A stretch of DNA of 64,000 nt from Cerioporus squamosus (taxonomy: Eukaryota; Basidiomycota; Agaricomycetes; Polyporales; Polyporaceae), in NCBI GenBank assembly GCA_022592435.1, contig JABYQS010000054.1, forward strand, positions 151,001 to 215,000, given 5' to 3'. A program made the position numbers and the translations under genes. The notes beneath the pieces are model-generated. The model worked only from the letters and a program-made list of their open reading frames with translations, searched no databases and was not told the origin of the DNA. Within the stretch, counting starts at the first letter, position 1; every line of letters starts with the position of its first letter. This document shows positions 44,238 to 55,603 of this stretch, one piece after another.

Positions 44238-46456
44238 CTACAGCGGACCGACCACATTGCGGGCAGCTGGACGGTGTACGGGAGGGATAGGCAGTCGCTC
44301 GAAGACGTCAACGAATGTCTTCACATAGAAGGCCACCGCCTTGCTCTGAATCCGCCCAAATTCGGCACGACCACATGACTCGAGGTGGTTAGGGGGAATC
44401 CGCAGGTCAGATGGGCAAGTCTTCCACCGCGTGAGCAGATCGACGAAGGCCCGGAGAGGACCTCGGCTTTTGGTCCAATCCTCGTCGGCAGGGTCGGGCC
44501 AGCATGTTGCCGCAGGACTCTCGAGGACATCGACGTCCGGGGCGACGTTTAGGCCCGATCGGGGTGGACCCCATACCTCAGAGATGTGCACCTCCCGGGT
44601 CCAGCGCAACAGCTCCGGCCAGTCATTCGAGCCCACCATGACCGCGTCCAGAGCAAGGAGCTCGCACCGCCAATTGCTCTCGTGGAGCTCCCAGACAACT
44701 CGCCCGCGAAGCCCGTCGTCGGAAACCATCTCAGGAGACACCAGGAGCCCGTCGAACCCCGGTCGGTTTGCCGGGTCGTAAGATGGCAGGGCAGCGACAT
44801 TTCCAAAAAACAGGCGCATGCTCTGCTTCAGCTGATGACGTCTCTTCATACGATCGGAAGTGCCCTCGGGTGTGCTTGGTTCTGGCATGTCGCCACCATC
44901 GGAGGCGTCCACACTGTAATCGCCCCACAGCGCATCCCGCCATTCCAAGATAGTTAGGGGTCGTCCCAAAATGGTGCGGTCGAACAGCCGGATGCGACAG
45001 AACTTGCGGATGGAGAGCCAGTGGTGCATGTAGCGGGTTAGTTTGTCCCCGCTCACCGGATATCCACGCAGTCGGTCGAGGAGCCAAGGGGGAGGGAGGA
45101 AATACTTGACGGATTTCGACGGCTGGGAGAGAGGACCCACACCTTCTAGGGCGGTGGCCCAAGCATGGCTGTGAGTCAGCGAAAACGACTCGTAGTGCTG
45201 ACGGAATGGGTTCATCGTGAACGACCGACAACGGTTGGAATCGCGTGGGGTGGACGGGAGTGGTTTCCGATACTTGGACGGCACACGCTTTCCCTCAGCC
45301 ACAGTGCGTGGAGCAATCAGCAGCGGATGGGCAGCGCGCGGGAGTCACGTGGGTTCTGAACTACGAATGTAGGCCTCGGCCGGCCAATTGCCGAGTCCCA
45401 CTCGTGTGTCCACTGCGTCTCCCGACGGGGCCGCTTGCGATCGCGAACTTCGTCATCATCGTCCTCCGCGACGATTAGCTCAGGCAGGCGGGAAGCGCAG
45501 AGCTGACGGCGAACGATCGCGTGCATTGCACGTTGCCATTCACCCGGCGTATTCAGCGCGCCAGACAAATCTCGCACAGCGAGGACGAGACGGGGGTAGG
45601 AGGGGACAGACGAGAAGGCAATAGGGAGGGTGGTGAGCCTTGCGACGCCCCAGAAGCGCGTCAGGGGGGTCAGGTGCTGCTGGAACCAGACGGGGATACC
45701 AATGCGGTGGAGAAGCTGGGCAGAACTGGCATCCGAAGTGTACGCGCCGACGACATCTAAAACATTGAATCGGTAGTTGCGTTTGGATGTGATGCGCTCC
45801 AATACAACCTCGAGGTAGACCTCAACTCCCGCGAGCTCCAGCACAAGTCGCTGGACGTGAGCTGCCAAAGAGATGATCACACTGCATTCGGACGGCAGCA
45901 GGCGCAAGCGGTCCAGGCATTGGCGCAAGCAGAGGACGAGAAGCATCACCACTTCGTTCTCTTGGACGCGTTGTCGCATCCGGGCATACACTCCGTCAAT
46001 GGCCCGCTCAGCAGCCCGCTCGAGTTCGTAAGTTAGGGAGCGCTTGAGCATGCTGAGGCGGGCAACTCCACAGGAATCCGCCTCCCAATCGTCCCTCTGC
46101 CACGTCCGCCAGACAATCTCTGATGCCGGCGCGAAATGCGCGCCCTTGCGCGGAATGCAAGCGACGTGGATGTACGCTCGGTCATATTCTTGGGGCCAGC
46201 GCGAATACTCGTGCAGTCCCCACCGTCCATCGGAGTACGTGATGATCTCGTTGTGGGCGATAGCGAATTGCGGGACGTGCAGTTGATTGGGTGTGGTGAA
46301 GACCGATGTGTCGCTAAATCCCGGACCCACGACCAGACCTTCGAATGCCTCCACGGCCCCTTTGGCTGGACCTGCTAGTCGCATCAGCGCACTGCGCGGT
46401 GGGTATAGGCCGCGGACACTTACGAGGGCTGTCACAGGTTGCCCGGAGGTGCCCAT
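44238..46456 (-). CDS. Companion gene 3: large protein with two globular parts, function unknown
   Basis: Model: complement(join(44238..45293,45365..46456)), 715 aa; the 71 nt intron runs GTAGTT..GAG. The first half reads LAGPAKGAVEAFEGLVVGPG, then FAIAHNEIITYSDGRWGLHE, then YDRAYIHVACIPRKGAHFAP, then a helical stretch (CLRQCLDRLRLLPSECSVI, SLAAHVQRLVLELAGVEVYL), then LHRIGIPVWFQQHLTPLTRF. An acidic-basic linker (EDDDDEVRDRKRPRRE) leads to the second half: SVKYFLPPPWLLDRLRG, RYMHHWLSIRKFCRIRLFD, then WELHESNWRCELLALDAVMV, then VWGPPRSGLNV and a final helix FYVKTFVDVFERLPIPPVH. Both halves look globular, and there is no transmembrane segment. No named domain is recognised. The frame is intact. 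A start further upstream (46500-46700) is possible if another small exon exists. Confidence 0.7.
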
Positions 46457-48095
46457 CCCTTTGAATATGCGCTGTCATCGCCCTGCAAGCACTCGTTCTG
46501 GTAAGACAAACCAGGAGTCTTTGAGGCACGTGTATAGAACTCACCTAGGAGATCCTGTCGAGAGAATCTACTTGTAATCGAGCCAAAACAAAGGGTCCAG
46601 GGAACGGTGGAATCTAGGTGAGGTACAGTCATGATGTGAGACGCAGGAGATGGTGGTGACAAGGAGGAAACGAACACGAGGGGGTCCGTGGGACGCAACT
46701 CGCCTAGCAGGGACCTTCTTCGGGGTTGGCTGGCCTAGGGATCTCGAGACACGACGCGTACTCGGGAGCTGTTTTCGGGCGACTCGGGGCGAGCGTCTTG
46801 ATGGAATGTCTTCGCTTCCTCGCGAAGATGGACGTGAGAACGCGGTCTCGTCCGTGGCAGCAATGATGTCCAGGTCCTCAAGAGGTCAGGATGTATATCC
46901 TCCTCGTAATATGAGACCCGGGTGGAATTCGGGAGAGGGAACTTGGGCTGTTGCGGCCCTTTCAGCATTTGTGTGACCAGACACAAATCACACGCACTCA
47001 CCCAGGGGGGAATTGGACGCGTCGTGCACGAACAAATAGGTTAGCTTCTTTCGTGGGGCTTCTTGCGGCGGTATGGGGGAATGCTGGGGGATGAGGGGCG
47101 CCCTGGGGTCGCGCATCTGTATCCGGCGCACATGACCGTGACCGTGAGAAGTGTGTAAACAGCCAACGGGATCATGTGATCTGGATATCTCATCGTCACC
47201 GCACGGCGCACTGTCATTGCCTTCCCTCCACGATGGCTACTGCCGCAAACACGTCCACGTCCCCCATGTTGGTGATATCTGCCTGGCCGCCTCCCACTTC
47301 GCTGACCGTCACTAACAGTCATCAACACTCAGACAACTCTCCCCACTAAGAACCACTGACATCCCAGCCAGCATCGACAGTCAACTAGCCGCGCGAAACG
47401 CGAGACCGGAGAGACATCGGATGGATTGCGAAGGACTGGTCAGAGGTTCCCAAAGGTGAGTGCTTGTATCCGACCATTCTCCCTTCCCCTCCACCCTGCC
47501 TGCCACTTCTCCGCGCAAGACCCACATCCCTATCCTACCCTCCCGCTCAGCCTTCCTCCCACTTCTCTCCGCCAGACCCGCATACCTATACTATACAGCC
47601 ATGAGGCCCGAGAATCCTCACATCCCGGCCCATGTCTCAGCCGAGACTCATGGAATCTGCCACGGTCCCAGCCTACGTTGAGCCGGTCGCACAACCGAAG
47701 CTTGGCGTGACTCCGCCATCGCCCACCGGCTACCTGTGTACTCTGCATACCCTGGGCAAGACGACTCCTGCTGTGCGTTTCACAATGGAGCCAGCTTGCG
47801 AGGGCTACGCCGGTTCACTGCCTGTTTGCGTTCTATCATCTATCAACAATTGTACATCCGATCTTGTCCCTAGTCCGTAATACGATACTCCATACCAATA
47901 AGGTGGAAAGATGCAGTAGCCAGCGACACCGACACGAAAACTGCCGGCCAGACGCGCTCGGAATAGTTGCGTGGGGGGCGCGCACCCCGAACTAAATTTC
48001 ATATGCGCCGTCTGAACCGCAAGTAGTCTGGTGCGCGAACGCGACCTTTGCGGGCTGCATTCGGTCCACCACAGCTCTTGTATTCCGCCTCCCCA
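46457..48095. other. Divergent intergenic between companion gene 3 and the transposase
   Basis: About 1.6 kb. It would hold the promoters of both the minus-strand cassette and the plus-strand transposase. Short frames (60-110 codons) are present, none convincing. Confidence 0.4.
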
Positions 48096-51000
48096 ATGTC
48101 CCGCACCAAGAAGGCAGAGCGCATCGTGGGCGTGAGGGTGGCCGGTCGTCGTACGGGCAGCCCGCCTTCACATGGTGGCACCCCCATGAATGCATGGGCG
48201 GGCTTGCAGAGCGAAGCCCGCCGCCCGCCGCCCACCAATCAGCTGGATCCTTCGGTGACACCTTCTACCTCTCTGGCTGCAAACGAAGATGGAGAAGCTC
48301 AGCCATCCACCGGGGATTCCAGTGCGTCTTTGCCGAAGCAGTCCTCCCCGTCCGCGCCGTCCCCATCCCCCCCCTCCCCTGCCTCACACAAACCCCAAGC
48401 GACTGTCAACAACACGATAGTAAGTTACTTTTCAACTACCCATTGTATACATGCCGCTGAGTTCTTGCTAGCCGCCATCGGAAAGGATGAAACAATTCTT
48501 GGGCGACTGGGCCTCCAAAGCCCAGCGAGCTGTGCTTGCGCGTGAGGCCGGACCAAAGTATCCCATTCCTTGCGAGACGTGCGGCAAGCAGTTGCGAGAG
48601 GAGGCAGACGATTTCGTCTACAGATGCTTCGACTGCTATGACCCCGCGTACGAGTGCAAGTCATGCGCACTGACGTTCCACCGGCGTAACCCGTTCCACC
48701 GCCTGGAAGAGTGGCAAGCCCGCCGCGGTTTCTGGGACAGACTGTCCCTGGGAGACATTGGTTACGTTGTCAATCTGGGACACCCACACGGTCAGCCCTG
48801 CCCCCTGAACCGCAAACCACGGCCCATGACAGTCGTCCACGGACATGGCATACATCCATATTCAATTCGATTCTGTTACTGCACGGACGCGGCCACGGGC
48901 ACCAGCACTCCAGAGCCAGTCCAGCTGATCAGGTTCGGACTGTGGCCGGGTTCGTGGGATATCCCCCATTCAGCTTAAACCATCACGATGATGAGGGACC
49001 ACCACTTGCTCAGCTTGCAGTCGCAAATCTCCAGCCACGACTTCTTTGCGTATCTCCGTCGCCAGACTGATAACGTGTGTCCGGACAACGTAACGGTAAG
49101 TATACCCCACCTGTGGTCGGGCACCTCCCTGATACACATCATAGGACCGGTACCGGCAGTTCATGACCGCCGAAAGGGAATTCTCTTTCATGCGTAGCAC
49201 CAAGAGAGCTGACATGCCACCTGAACAGGGTCTTCCACCTGGAGCCCTCGCGACGCTATGCCCGGCTTGCCCGCAACCCGGCATTAACATGGATCCGCGC
49301 TACGAGAAGTCAGGTCGACCTCCCGGTGAAGAGTAAGAATGCCCTGATCTCGTACACAATCGTACGGAATCATGCTGACCGCCTGCTAGGTACCTGGACG
49401 CCTTGTTTCACACAGCGGATGGGAACTTCCAGCAGAACCAGAAGCTCAAGCCATCTGACCCGAACGACGAGCCCCTCACCCTCGGAGCGGCGTTCTACGC
49501 TCACGAACACGATTTTGCCACTTACCAGGCCAAACGCGGCAAAGAGAAGAAGGAGGTATGTACCCGTTGTACGATACAGATGAGTTGAGAAACTCACCGG
49601 CAGGCCAGGCCACATCGTGCCACAAATTTGGTGCTATGGGCTATGGCCGTTACGGTGGACGTGTCTCAGGCATGGTTGGTTTGTCATGTGCAAGGCACAT
49701 GTTCGCCCTGCCCAACAGCGTTGTGGACTTGAACGTTGGAGAAGCGTACGTGTCCACTTCGCCTACTACAGCCTTGCAGGGCTTGACAATTCTATCAGGT
49801 ATTCTTATGTCGATTTTGCTCATCTCAGCGGGCTACAACGGTGGATGCAGCTCCTACTGCACATCTCAGCCTACGATATCAACTGCCAGTACTGAATCAA
49901 CTTCGATATGCGGATGAAGGCATTCCGGGAGAAGTTCCCTAACCTGCCGTCCATCAAACACACCATATTTCCCCCGACACTCATCGGCATCGGCAAATTT
50001 CACCTCCCCGCGCATATCCCATCTTGCCGCTTCAAACATTCCTTCAACTGGCTCCCCGGCGTCGGAATGACTGACGGCGAGGCCTTGGAACGCATTTGGT
50101 CCACGCTCAATGCCCTTGCAGAGCGAGCGAAGGAGATGACCTCCGGCCACCGGCATGATTTCCTGAACGATATGTACAACGACATGAACATCAGACGCCT
50201 CTGCGGGCTCGGTGCGCGCTATTATAACCTCATGCCGATCCAGCACTAACGTACAGGTAGCGCGTGATCTAACAAAACGCTACCTACAAGCCTGCACTCA
50301 GTCCTCCGAAGTCGAGGAGCGTGTCCGGAAGCTGGAGGCGGGTCTCGATGGCGCAGCTTTGGCGGAGTGGAAGAAACATGAGCAGAAATGGCTACGCGAG
50401 GTGGTGGACGTCAAGAAGCACAAGAAGCTCGACAATCCGTACGAACTCAAGATGGACCGAGGTATGTGCGAGCACTAAGACTGTCGCGACAACTATGCTG
50501 ATGCCTTGCAGGCCCGACTACGAAGGAGTTGCTCGTGGAAGTGGAGAAGAGTGGCTCTCGCCAGGCTGGCAAAGCAGATGAGTTGAGAATCCTGGAAGCG
50601 ATATACGAAGGAGCTGAATTGCAGTCTCTACGGTATGTACTATGGTATATAGCGCGGACCAGAAATAACCCTGATCTACAGCGAGGACTTGCTCGACGCC
50701 TTTGAAGACGATGACGGCACCGAGGAGACACGTTCAGTGCTCAATACCGCGCGCGCAGAGTTCATGACACGCCTCCACGAGTGGATCAACGAGTTCAACG
50801 CATATATCCAGCCCGCGTTGGAGACCGCCGCGCGCGAGGTCTTGGAGCAGCACCAGGAGGCAGTAGAAGCTGCGTCACGCACCACCTCTGAAGCCAGCGC
50901 GCGGGCCGCACATCCAGGCGGGTACTCCGCCACAGCCGCTACGCCAAGCGCACCTGCTACGACCCACTCGGCCCCTTCGTCTACCGATCCAGCCACTGCC

Positions 51001-52166
51001 AAACCATCCCCGCCGAACCCCATCCCTGCGTCTTTCCCGATGCGCGAGACTGTCCCAGGCGACAAACAGGTCCGCGGGAGGGAAGCCCGTGCCAACCTCG
51101 GTCTGCCGCCCCTCCGTGACCCCAGGAAGAAGTCGGAAATGTGGCAGGAGATATATGCAACCTCGATACCACTCCCTTCTTCGTTCGATGACCTTGTACT
51201 CCAACGCCCGGCGGTTGCGTCGCTGGTAAGCTGGGAGAAGAACGTGCGCGAAGGGCAAGCCAACGACGCGCTCAGCGACCTCCGGACCCACCTCGTCACG
51301 GCGGAGATGCTGAAGATCAAGAAATTGGACGCGACGGGAAAGTCATTTACTACACGCATGGGTAAGAAGATACGCCGACAGAACGATCAAGTGATAGCTG
51401 CAGCAGATGACTACCGGCGAGCAAGACTGGCACTGACAGCCCTTGGGATGGAGCAGAGCGACGTCCTGTTCCCTTCCTTGAGGAAGTCCGATGCCGCAGG
51501 CTTCACAATGTCCACAGAAACACAGCAGCTGGGAGAGAGCCGGAAGGCAGTGTCTTGGATCTGGGAAGATTTCTCTTTCATGGAACGACCTGGGGATCTC
51601 GACCATCAAGAATTTTATGAGGAAGGTATGTCTCAGTATTTGCAATGGGCTGAGCAACACGACACTGATGACATACCTTTCGCAGTCAAGCGAGTGCATT
51701 GGTTTCGATCTAGCGCGCTGCGCGCGTGATGGAAAGAGGAGGTGCGCTTGCTTGCTGAGGAGATGACGCGCACCCTGCGGTTCTTTGGGTTCAACAGGCG
51801 AGTGTGGGACATCAAGGTGCATGCGCGCGACGCTATGGGGGACCCCGCGGCGGCAGCATATGCGCGCAAGTAGGTCGCTTTGTTCTCATACTTAGCCAGC
51901 CGCTCTAACCGTGAGACCAGGCAGGCTCACCGATATGTACGGTTGCTGAGGAACTGTCGGAATCTCTTTTGCACGACGACGTTGGCCATAGTGCGTGTTG
52001 GGTCGTAGTAACCTCGGCATGATACTGACACCTGCAACCGTCTACACAGAGCGATGAATTATGGAATGCTGTATTCGGGAACGCCGAGTGGTATGAAGTG
52101 CTCGAGGAGGAGAAGACGAAAGAGCACCAGAAGAAGTTCGGGAAAAAGGCCGCACCGTGTACATAG
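48096..52166 (+). pseudogene. KDZ-type transposase with Cys cluster, interrupted by in-frame stops
   Basis: A multi-exon relic. ATG at 48096 opens a basic/Pro-rich leader. After an intron (48420-48471) comes the Cys cluster: IPCETCGKQL, then YRCFDCYDPAYECKSCALTF and HRRNPFHRLEEW, typical of the cluster found with KDZ transposases. LSLGDIGYVVNLGHPHGQPC and RFCYC follow. Core pieces: RDHHLLSLQSQISSHDFFAY, CPACPQPGIN, YLDALFHTADGNFQ, HKFGAMGYGRYGGRVSGMVG with LSCARHMFALPNSVVDLNVG, ISAYDINCQY, GKFHLPAHIPSC, then GMTDGEALERIWSTLNALAE. The C-terminal coiled part runs to a stop at 52164-52166. In-frame nonsense codons occur at 48976 (TAA), 49893 (TGA) and 51727 (TGA), each with conserved-looking sequence continuing in the same frame. 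One joint near 50220-50260 also fails to keep phase. I infer an inactive copy. Confidence 0.82.
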
Positions 52167-52393
52167 TTCATAATGTTTATGTTGTCTGTATGCCCTTGCA
52201 GTCGCCGAAGGCCGAAAACACTTGTGCACACGGAGCGCGAGGTGCCTTTTATGCTCGTGGGTGGCACGCGAAGTGCATCAGAGCCCATCGTTAGGCATAT
52301 GAACATTTTAGCAGGCAGTGGACAGGGTACAGAAAGGTGTTGGACCTGTGGCCAAGGGTACCAAGGCGTTACTTCGCCAAACATTGTACTCAT

Positions 52394-52939
52394 CTAGTTT
52401 GCCCCCTTCGGCTTGCTGATGTACTCGCACAGTTGGACATGCATGTCGTCGTCACTTGGGTTTGTTTTGCCCTTGCAGTATGCGAGAGCGCTGTCATGTA
52501 CTTAGTGGACATTCAGGTCGGGGTCTGTGAAAACTCACAAATCTGCAGCACGGATCGCCAATGGTATGTTGTCCCCGTCGCAATCTGAATACTCCAAGAG
52601 CACACCTTGCGAGCGGCATATGAGGATGTATGCCCGTCGGGCACCTTGGTTGCGGAGACGGCGGCCGGCATTGCGAGGGTAGTCGGGGAAGTGAACAGTG
52701 TACGTCTTCTTGGTGCGGAGGAACGTCACGGCCAACATCATGGTCGAAGCCGGGGTGGGAAAGAGGGACGTGATGACAGGGATATCCATACCGCGGCCCA
52801 TGGAGACGTTTTGAATGGGGATTGGTTTAACCTCAGGTTCTCCAGAGGGCCCAAAGTAGATTGCGTCGAGGGTGCGCGACTACGAGAGGTGAGCTGTGCA
52901 TCTGAACGCAAGTTAAGCTTAACTCACCGCGATGACCAT
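52394..52939 (-). CDS. Small protein beside the transposase, function unknown
   Basis: Model: complement(join(52394..52490,52539..52879,52928..52939)), 149 aa, phases consistent. The first exon is only 12 nt (MVIA). The body reads RTLDAIYFGPSGEPEVKPIP, then PVITSLFPTPASTMMLAVTF, then RTKKTYTVHFPDYPRNAGRR, then CDGDNIPLAIRAADFALAYC and ends DMHVQLCEYISKPKGAN. The composition is that of a compact globular protein. No family is recognised, and there is no signal peptide or membrane helix. It converges with the transposase relic, with about 230 bp between the two stops, and may belong to the same element. Confidence 0.6.
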
Positions 52940-54141
52940 GGCGACGTGCTTGTTCGGAGGATCGGTGCGAGGTGGTCGTTGTTAAAGTTTTGAGTTAAGG
53001 TTTGAGGGAAGACGAGAGTGGCAAACGCGGATCACAGCCACGGGGCCTGAAGGCAATTGTATCGGGACGCACTCGAACTACACGCAGTCCAAGTACGTGG
53101 TATACGCCGGACTTAGCACTACATATAAGTATGGACGGGCTTGGTGAGCGGGAAGGAGTAATGCTTTACGGTGTTGAGCTACGGACTGTGTGACTATTGA
53201 GGGCAGGTGAGGTACAGTACTGATGGACATAACAGGCGAATTATGTGTCAAGGAAATATAGGGCACGGACCGGACTGAAAAGGTGTGTAAGCAGGAGAGG
53301 AAGGGACAGCTGGGCAGAAGGGTGTAAGTATGAGGAATCCTATGCAGGTATGAGTTGACGTCACACGTTGTTGTGATAGCCTTGGGAGCTCACAGTGCAG
53401 GCAAGTCGAGTTTGATGGCCGGATTCCGTGCGACTGGGGTCGTTTCGACAGGTCGAGGAAGAATGAGGAACAAGGCGCGGTGCCTGGCGGATGGCGGTGC
53501 GGGAACGTGGGGCCACGTAGTTGTCGCGTGTAAGAAGTGTAATCCATATAACTAAGTGCGGGTTGCGGGATGGTGCCCACGGTGAGGACGTATATATGCA
53601 TTTGTGAAGAGTATTCATGTCTGTGCAGAGGAACACTGGTATGCTGCATATCTTCGTATGGGAACTCGGGAGATCCACCGGGCTGAATGCGTATGTGCTG
53701 GGGCTTTGCGTAAAGCAAGCCGTGATAGTGATGCATCCGTTCCATCAGATCGGATGCAAGACGCGCCCTGCAGGCGCCCTGGCTTGCCTGTTGCTCCTCC
53801 CTCTGCAAGCGCTCGCCCGGGCAGAAAGGTACCCGACCCGGTGGCTGTGCCCGCGGGCGGTATCCAAGCGCCCGCGGGATGCATCCCATTGGTTGAGATG
53901 CATCCGCTGCGCGGTAGGCCACCGATATAGATGCATCCTCCTTACTGATACTCTACCCCTGGGACATGGACTCCTACCTCTCATACGGACGTTCTCGGGT
54001 ATCCGGAAAGGTTCGATAGCCAAGCCTAACTTTAGGGCCAGAGGTTGGAGGGATATGGAAATCACTGACTACTACGTGAGTCTGAGTCTTCCAGCAAATT
54101 TCCGAATCAATCAATGCAGTGACTGACTAGTGCTCACACAG
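52940..54141. other. Right flank of the element block, GATGCATC cluster
   Basis: No supported gene. It contains the second GATGCATC motif cluster (53730-53938). The short frames through the cluster read His/Met-rich and are products of the motif. Confidence 0.4.
53730..53938. repeat. Cluster of palindromic GGATGCATCC-like motifs (right)
   Basis: Copies: GATGCATCC at 53730-53738, GGATGCA at 53752, the perfect 12 bp palindrome GGGATGCATCCC at 53876-53887, AGATGCATCC at 53896-53905 and AGATGCATCC at 53929-53938. It is the same motif as in 36303-36728. Confidence 0.75.
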
Positions 54142-55603
54142 GAACTGGAAGGCCCGATCTCGCACGCGGATTGGGGCAGGCTCCAGTCTCTCGCCGCCCG
54201 AGTCAGGTACTTGTCGTATGACAACCAACACCCTCGTCAAGTGTACAACTCGGTGCTGGAACTCGTCCTGCGGCGATACGAGGCGCATGCTGCCCCGCTC
54301 TTGCCCAATCTGCGGGCGATGGAATGGCGGAGCTCCACAGGCACCCAACCGCAGCAACGGCTACTGAAATCCTTGCTGTTGACGCCATTGCTGTCGATGT
54401 TCGCTTTCCATGGCACGGATCATGGCCTCATGATGGACATGGCTCTCCTCGCAGGCTTGCATCCGACCCTTCGACATCTGTGGATTCACGCGGATCCTAA
54501 AGAAGGCTTACCCACTGCTTCATTGAATTGCTTCACCCACCTCGTATAGCTCCGCGTCCCCCATGTTTCCGTCGCCTTTTTCCAGCGCCTTGGCGGGTTG
54601 ACGAGCCTACAAGATCTCGAGATATCCCTCGCCCCTGACTCCCTCCTCGAGGAATCCACTGCCTCCGTCAAACCGTTCAATGGATTCCCCACGCTCAGGA
54701 GATTCGCTACCGCCACCACCTCCACTGCTGTCTTTCCGGAGGAGCTTCTGTACATGCTCTCGTCGGTCTCGTCCTCGCGACTCACCGTGCTCGATATCGG
54801 GGTTGACTACTCGGACGACAATGGCTCGGACAATCCGTCCGATTGCCTTTCTGAAGTTGGTGCACTCCCCGTGCTGCAGAACATCCAAACCCTCCTCCTA
54901 CACGCTGACGATATGTGGCATAACGCTCCTATCTCGCTCTTCGTGCTCACAGGCCCATTTTGCACAGTCGAAACCCTTACAGATGTCTCATTCAGTGCTC
55001 GACACAATCACATCACGATCTCTGAGGAGGACTTTCATCGAGTGGAGACTGCGTGGCCTAGGCTTAGAGTCCTTCGAGTCCGGACAAGGGCAGATACCAG
55101 CACGTATGAGGACACAGATTGGCCCGCCGAACCCCCGTCACTCCCCGAGGTAGTCGCTTTCGCGCAAAAGCTGCCCGACCTTGAGGTGCTCGATATCGAG
55201 GTCGCGGACGTATTCGACAAGGGGCTTAAAGGGATCCGCGCGATGGCGAGTCTCGGTCGGGCACCCCAGACGAGCCTGCAGCAGATCACGTTCGCCCGAG
55301 GAGACCGTCGGAAGGAGATCAAGCTCCCTGATGTCGGCCGGTTGGCTCGCGCGCTACATGCCGTGTTTCCGCGGCTGCGAGGGAATTTGGAGAGCTATGG
55401 CGACTGGCTTTATGCTGAGAGACAATCGAAGCTCTTTCGGCTCTTGCAGGAGCTCGACTGTCCCGAGGTGCGTTCCGGCGATAGGCCACAGACTCGGATG
55501 CACGTTGACTTTCTCTGTTACGGTCCTGCAGGCTCCGGCCGAGTCGCCCAGAGGACACACTGCCAATCGTGATGGCCGTAAAGCCCGCGGCCGACGTCGT
55601 TGA
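54142..55603 (+). pseudogene. F-box/LRR-type protein, front missing, one in-frame stop
   Basis: Readable exons: 54142..55467 (donor GTGCGT) and 55532..55603, 465 codons. The body is typical of basidiomycete F-box-like proteins with irregular leucine-rich repeats: DWGRLQSLAARVRYLSY, then LLKSLLLTPLLSMFAFHG, then LAGLHPTLRHLWIH, then GGLTSLQDLEISLAPDSLL, then TAWPRLRVLRVRT and KLPDLEVLDIEV. The expected first exon with the F-box itself (usually LPxEILxxIF-like) is not visible upstream, where the GATGCATC cluster lies. A TAG at 54547-54549 interrupts the frame. A 42 nt GTATAG..CCAG intron could remove it, but the sequence inside (LRVPHVSVAFFQ) looks like real LRR coding, so I favour a nonsense mutation. 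F-box proteins act as SCF ubiquitin-ligase adaptors; without the F-box this copy should not. Confidence 0.62.

Larger units (their letters stand above)
37663..52939. mobile_element. KDZ-transposase region with companion genes
   Basis: This block holds a KDZ-type transposase relic (48096-52166, +), three long companion genes in tandem on the minus strand (37663-41117, 41726-43967, 44238-46456) and a small minus-strand gene (52394-52939). KDZ elements (Kyakuja, Dileera, Zisupton) are large DNA transposons expanded in Agaricomycetes whose transposases carry an N-terminal Cys cluster. The coordinates given are the outer gene limits, not proven element ends. I found no terminal inverted repeat or target-site duplication by eye. 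Clusters of GGATGCATCC-like palindromes lie outside both limits (36303-36728 and 53730-53938) and may be related. That the companion genes travel with the transposase is inference from position, orientation and my recollection of similar gene sets. Confidence 0.5.
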
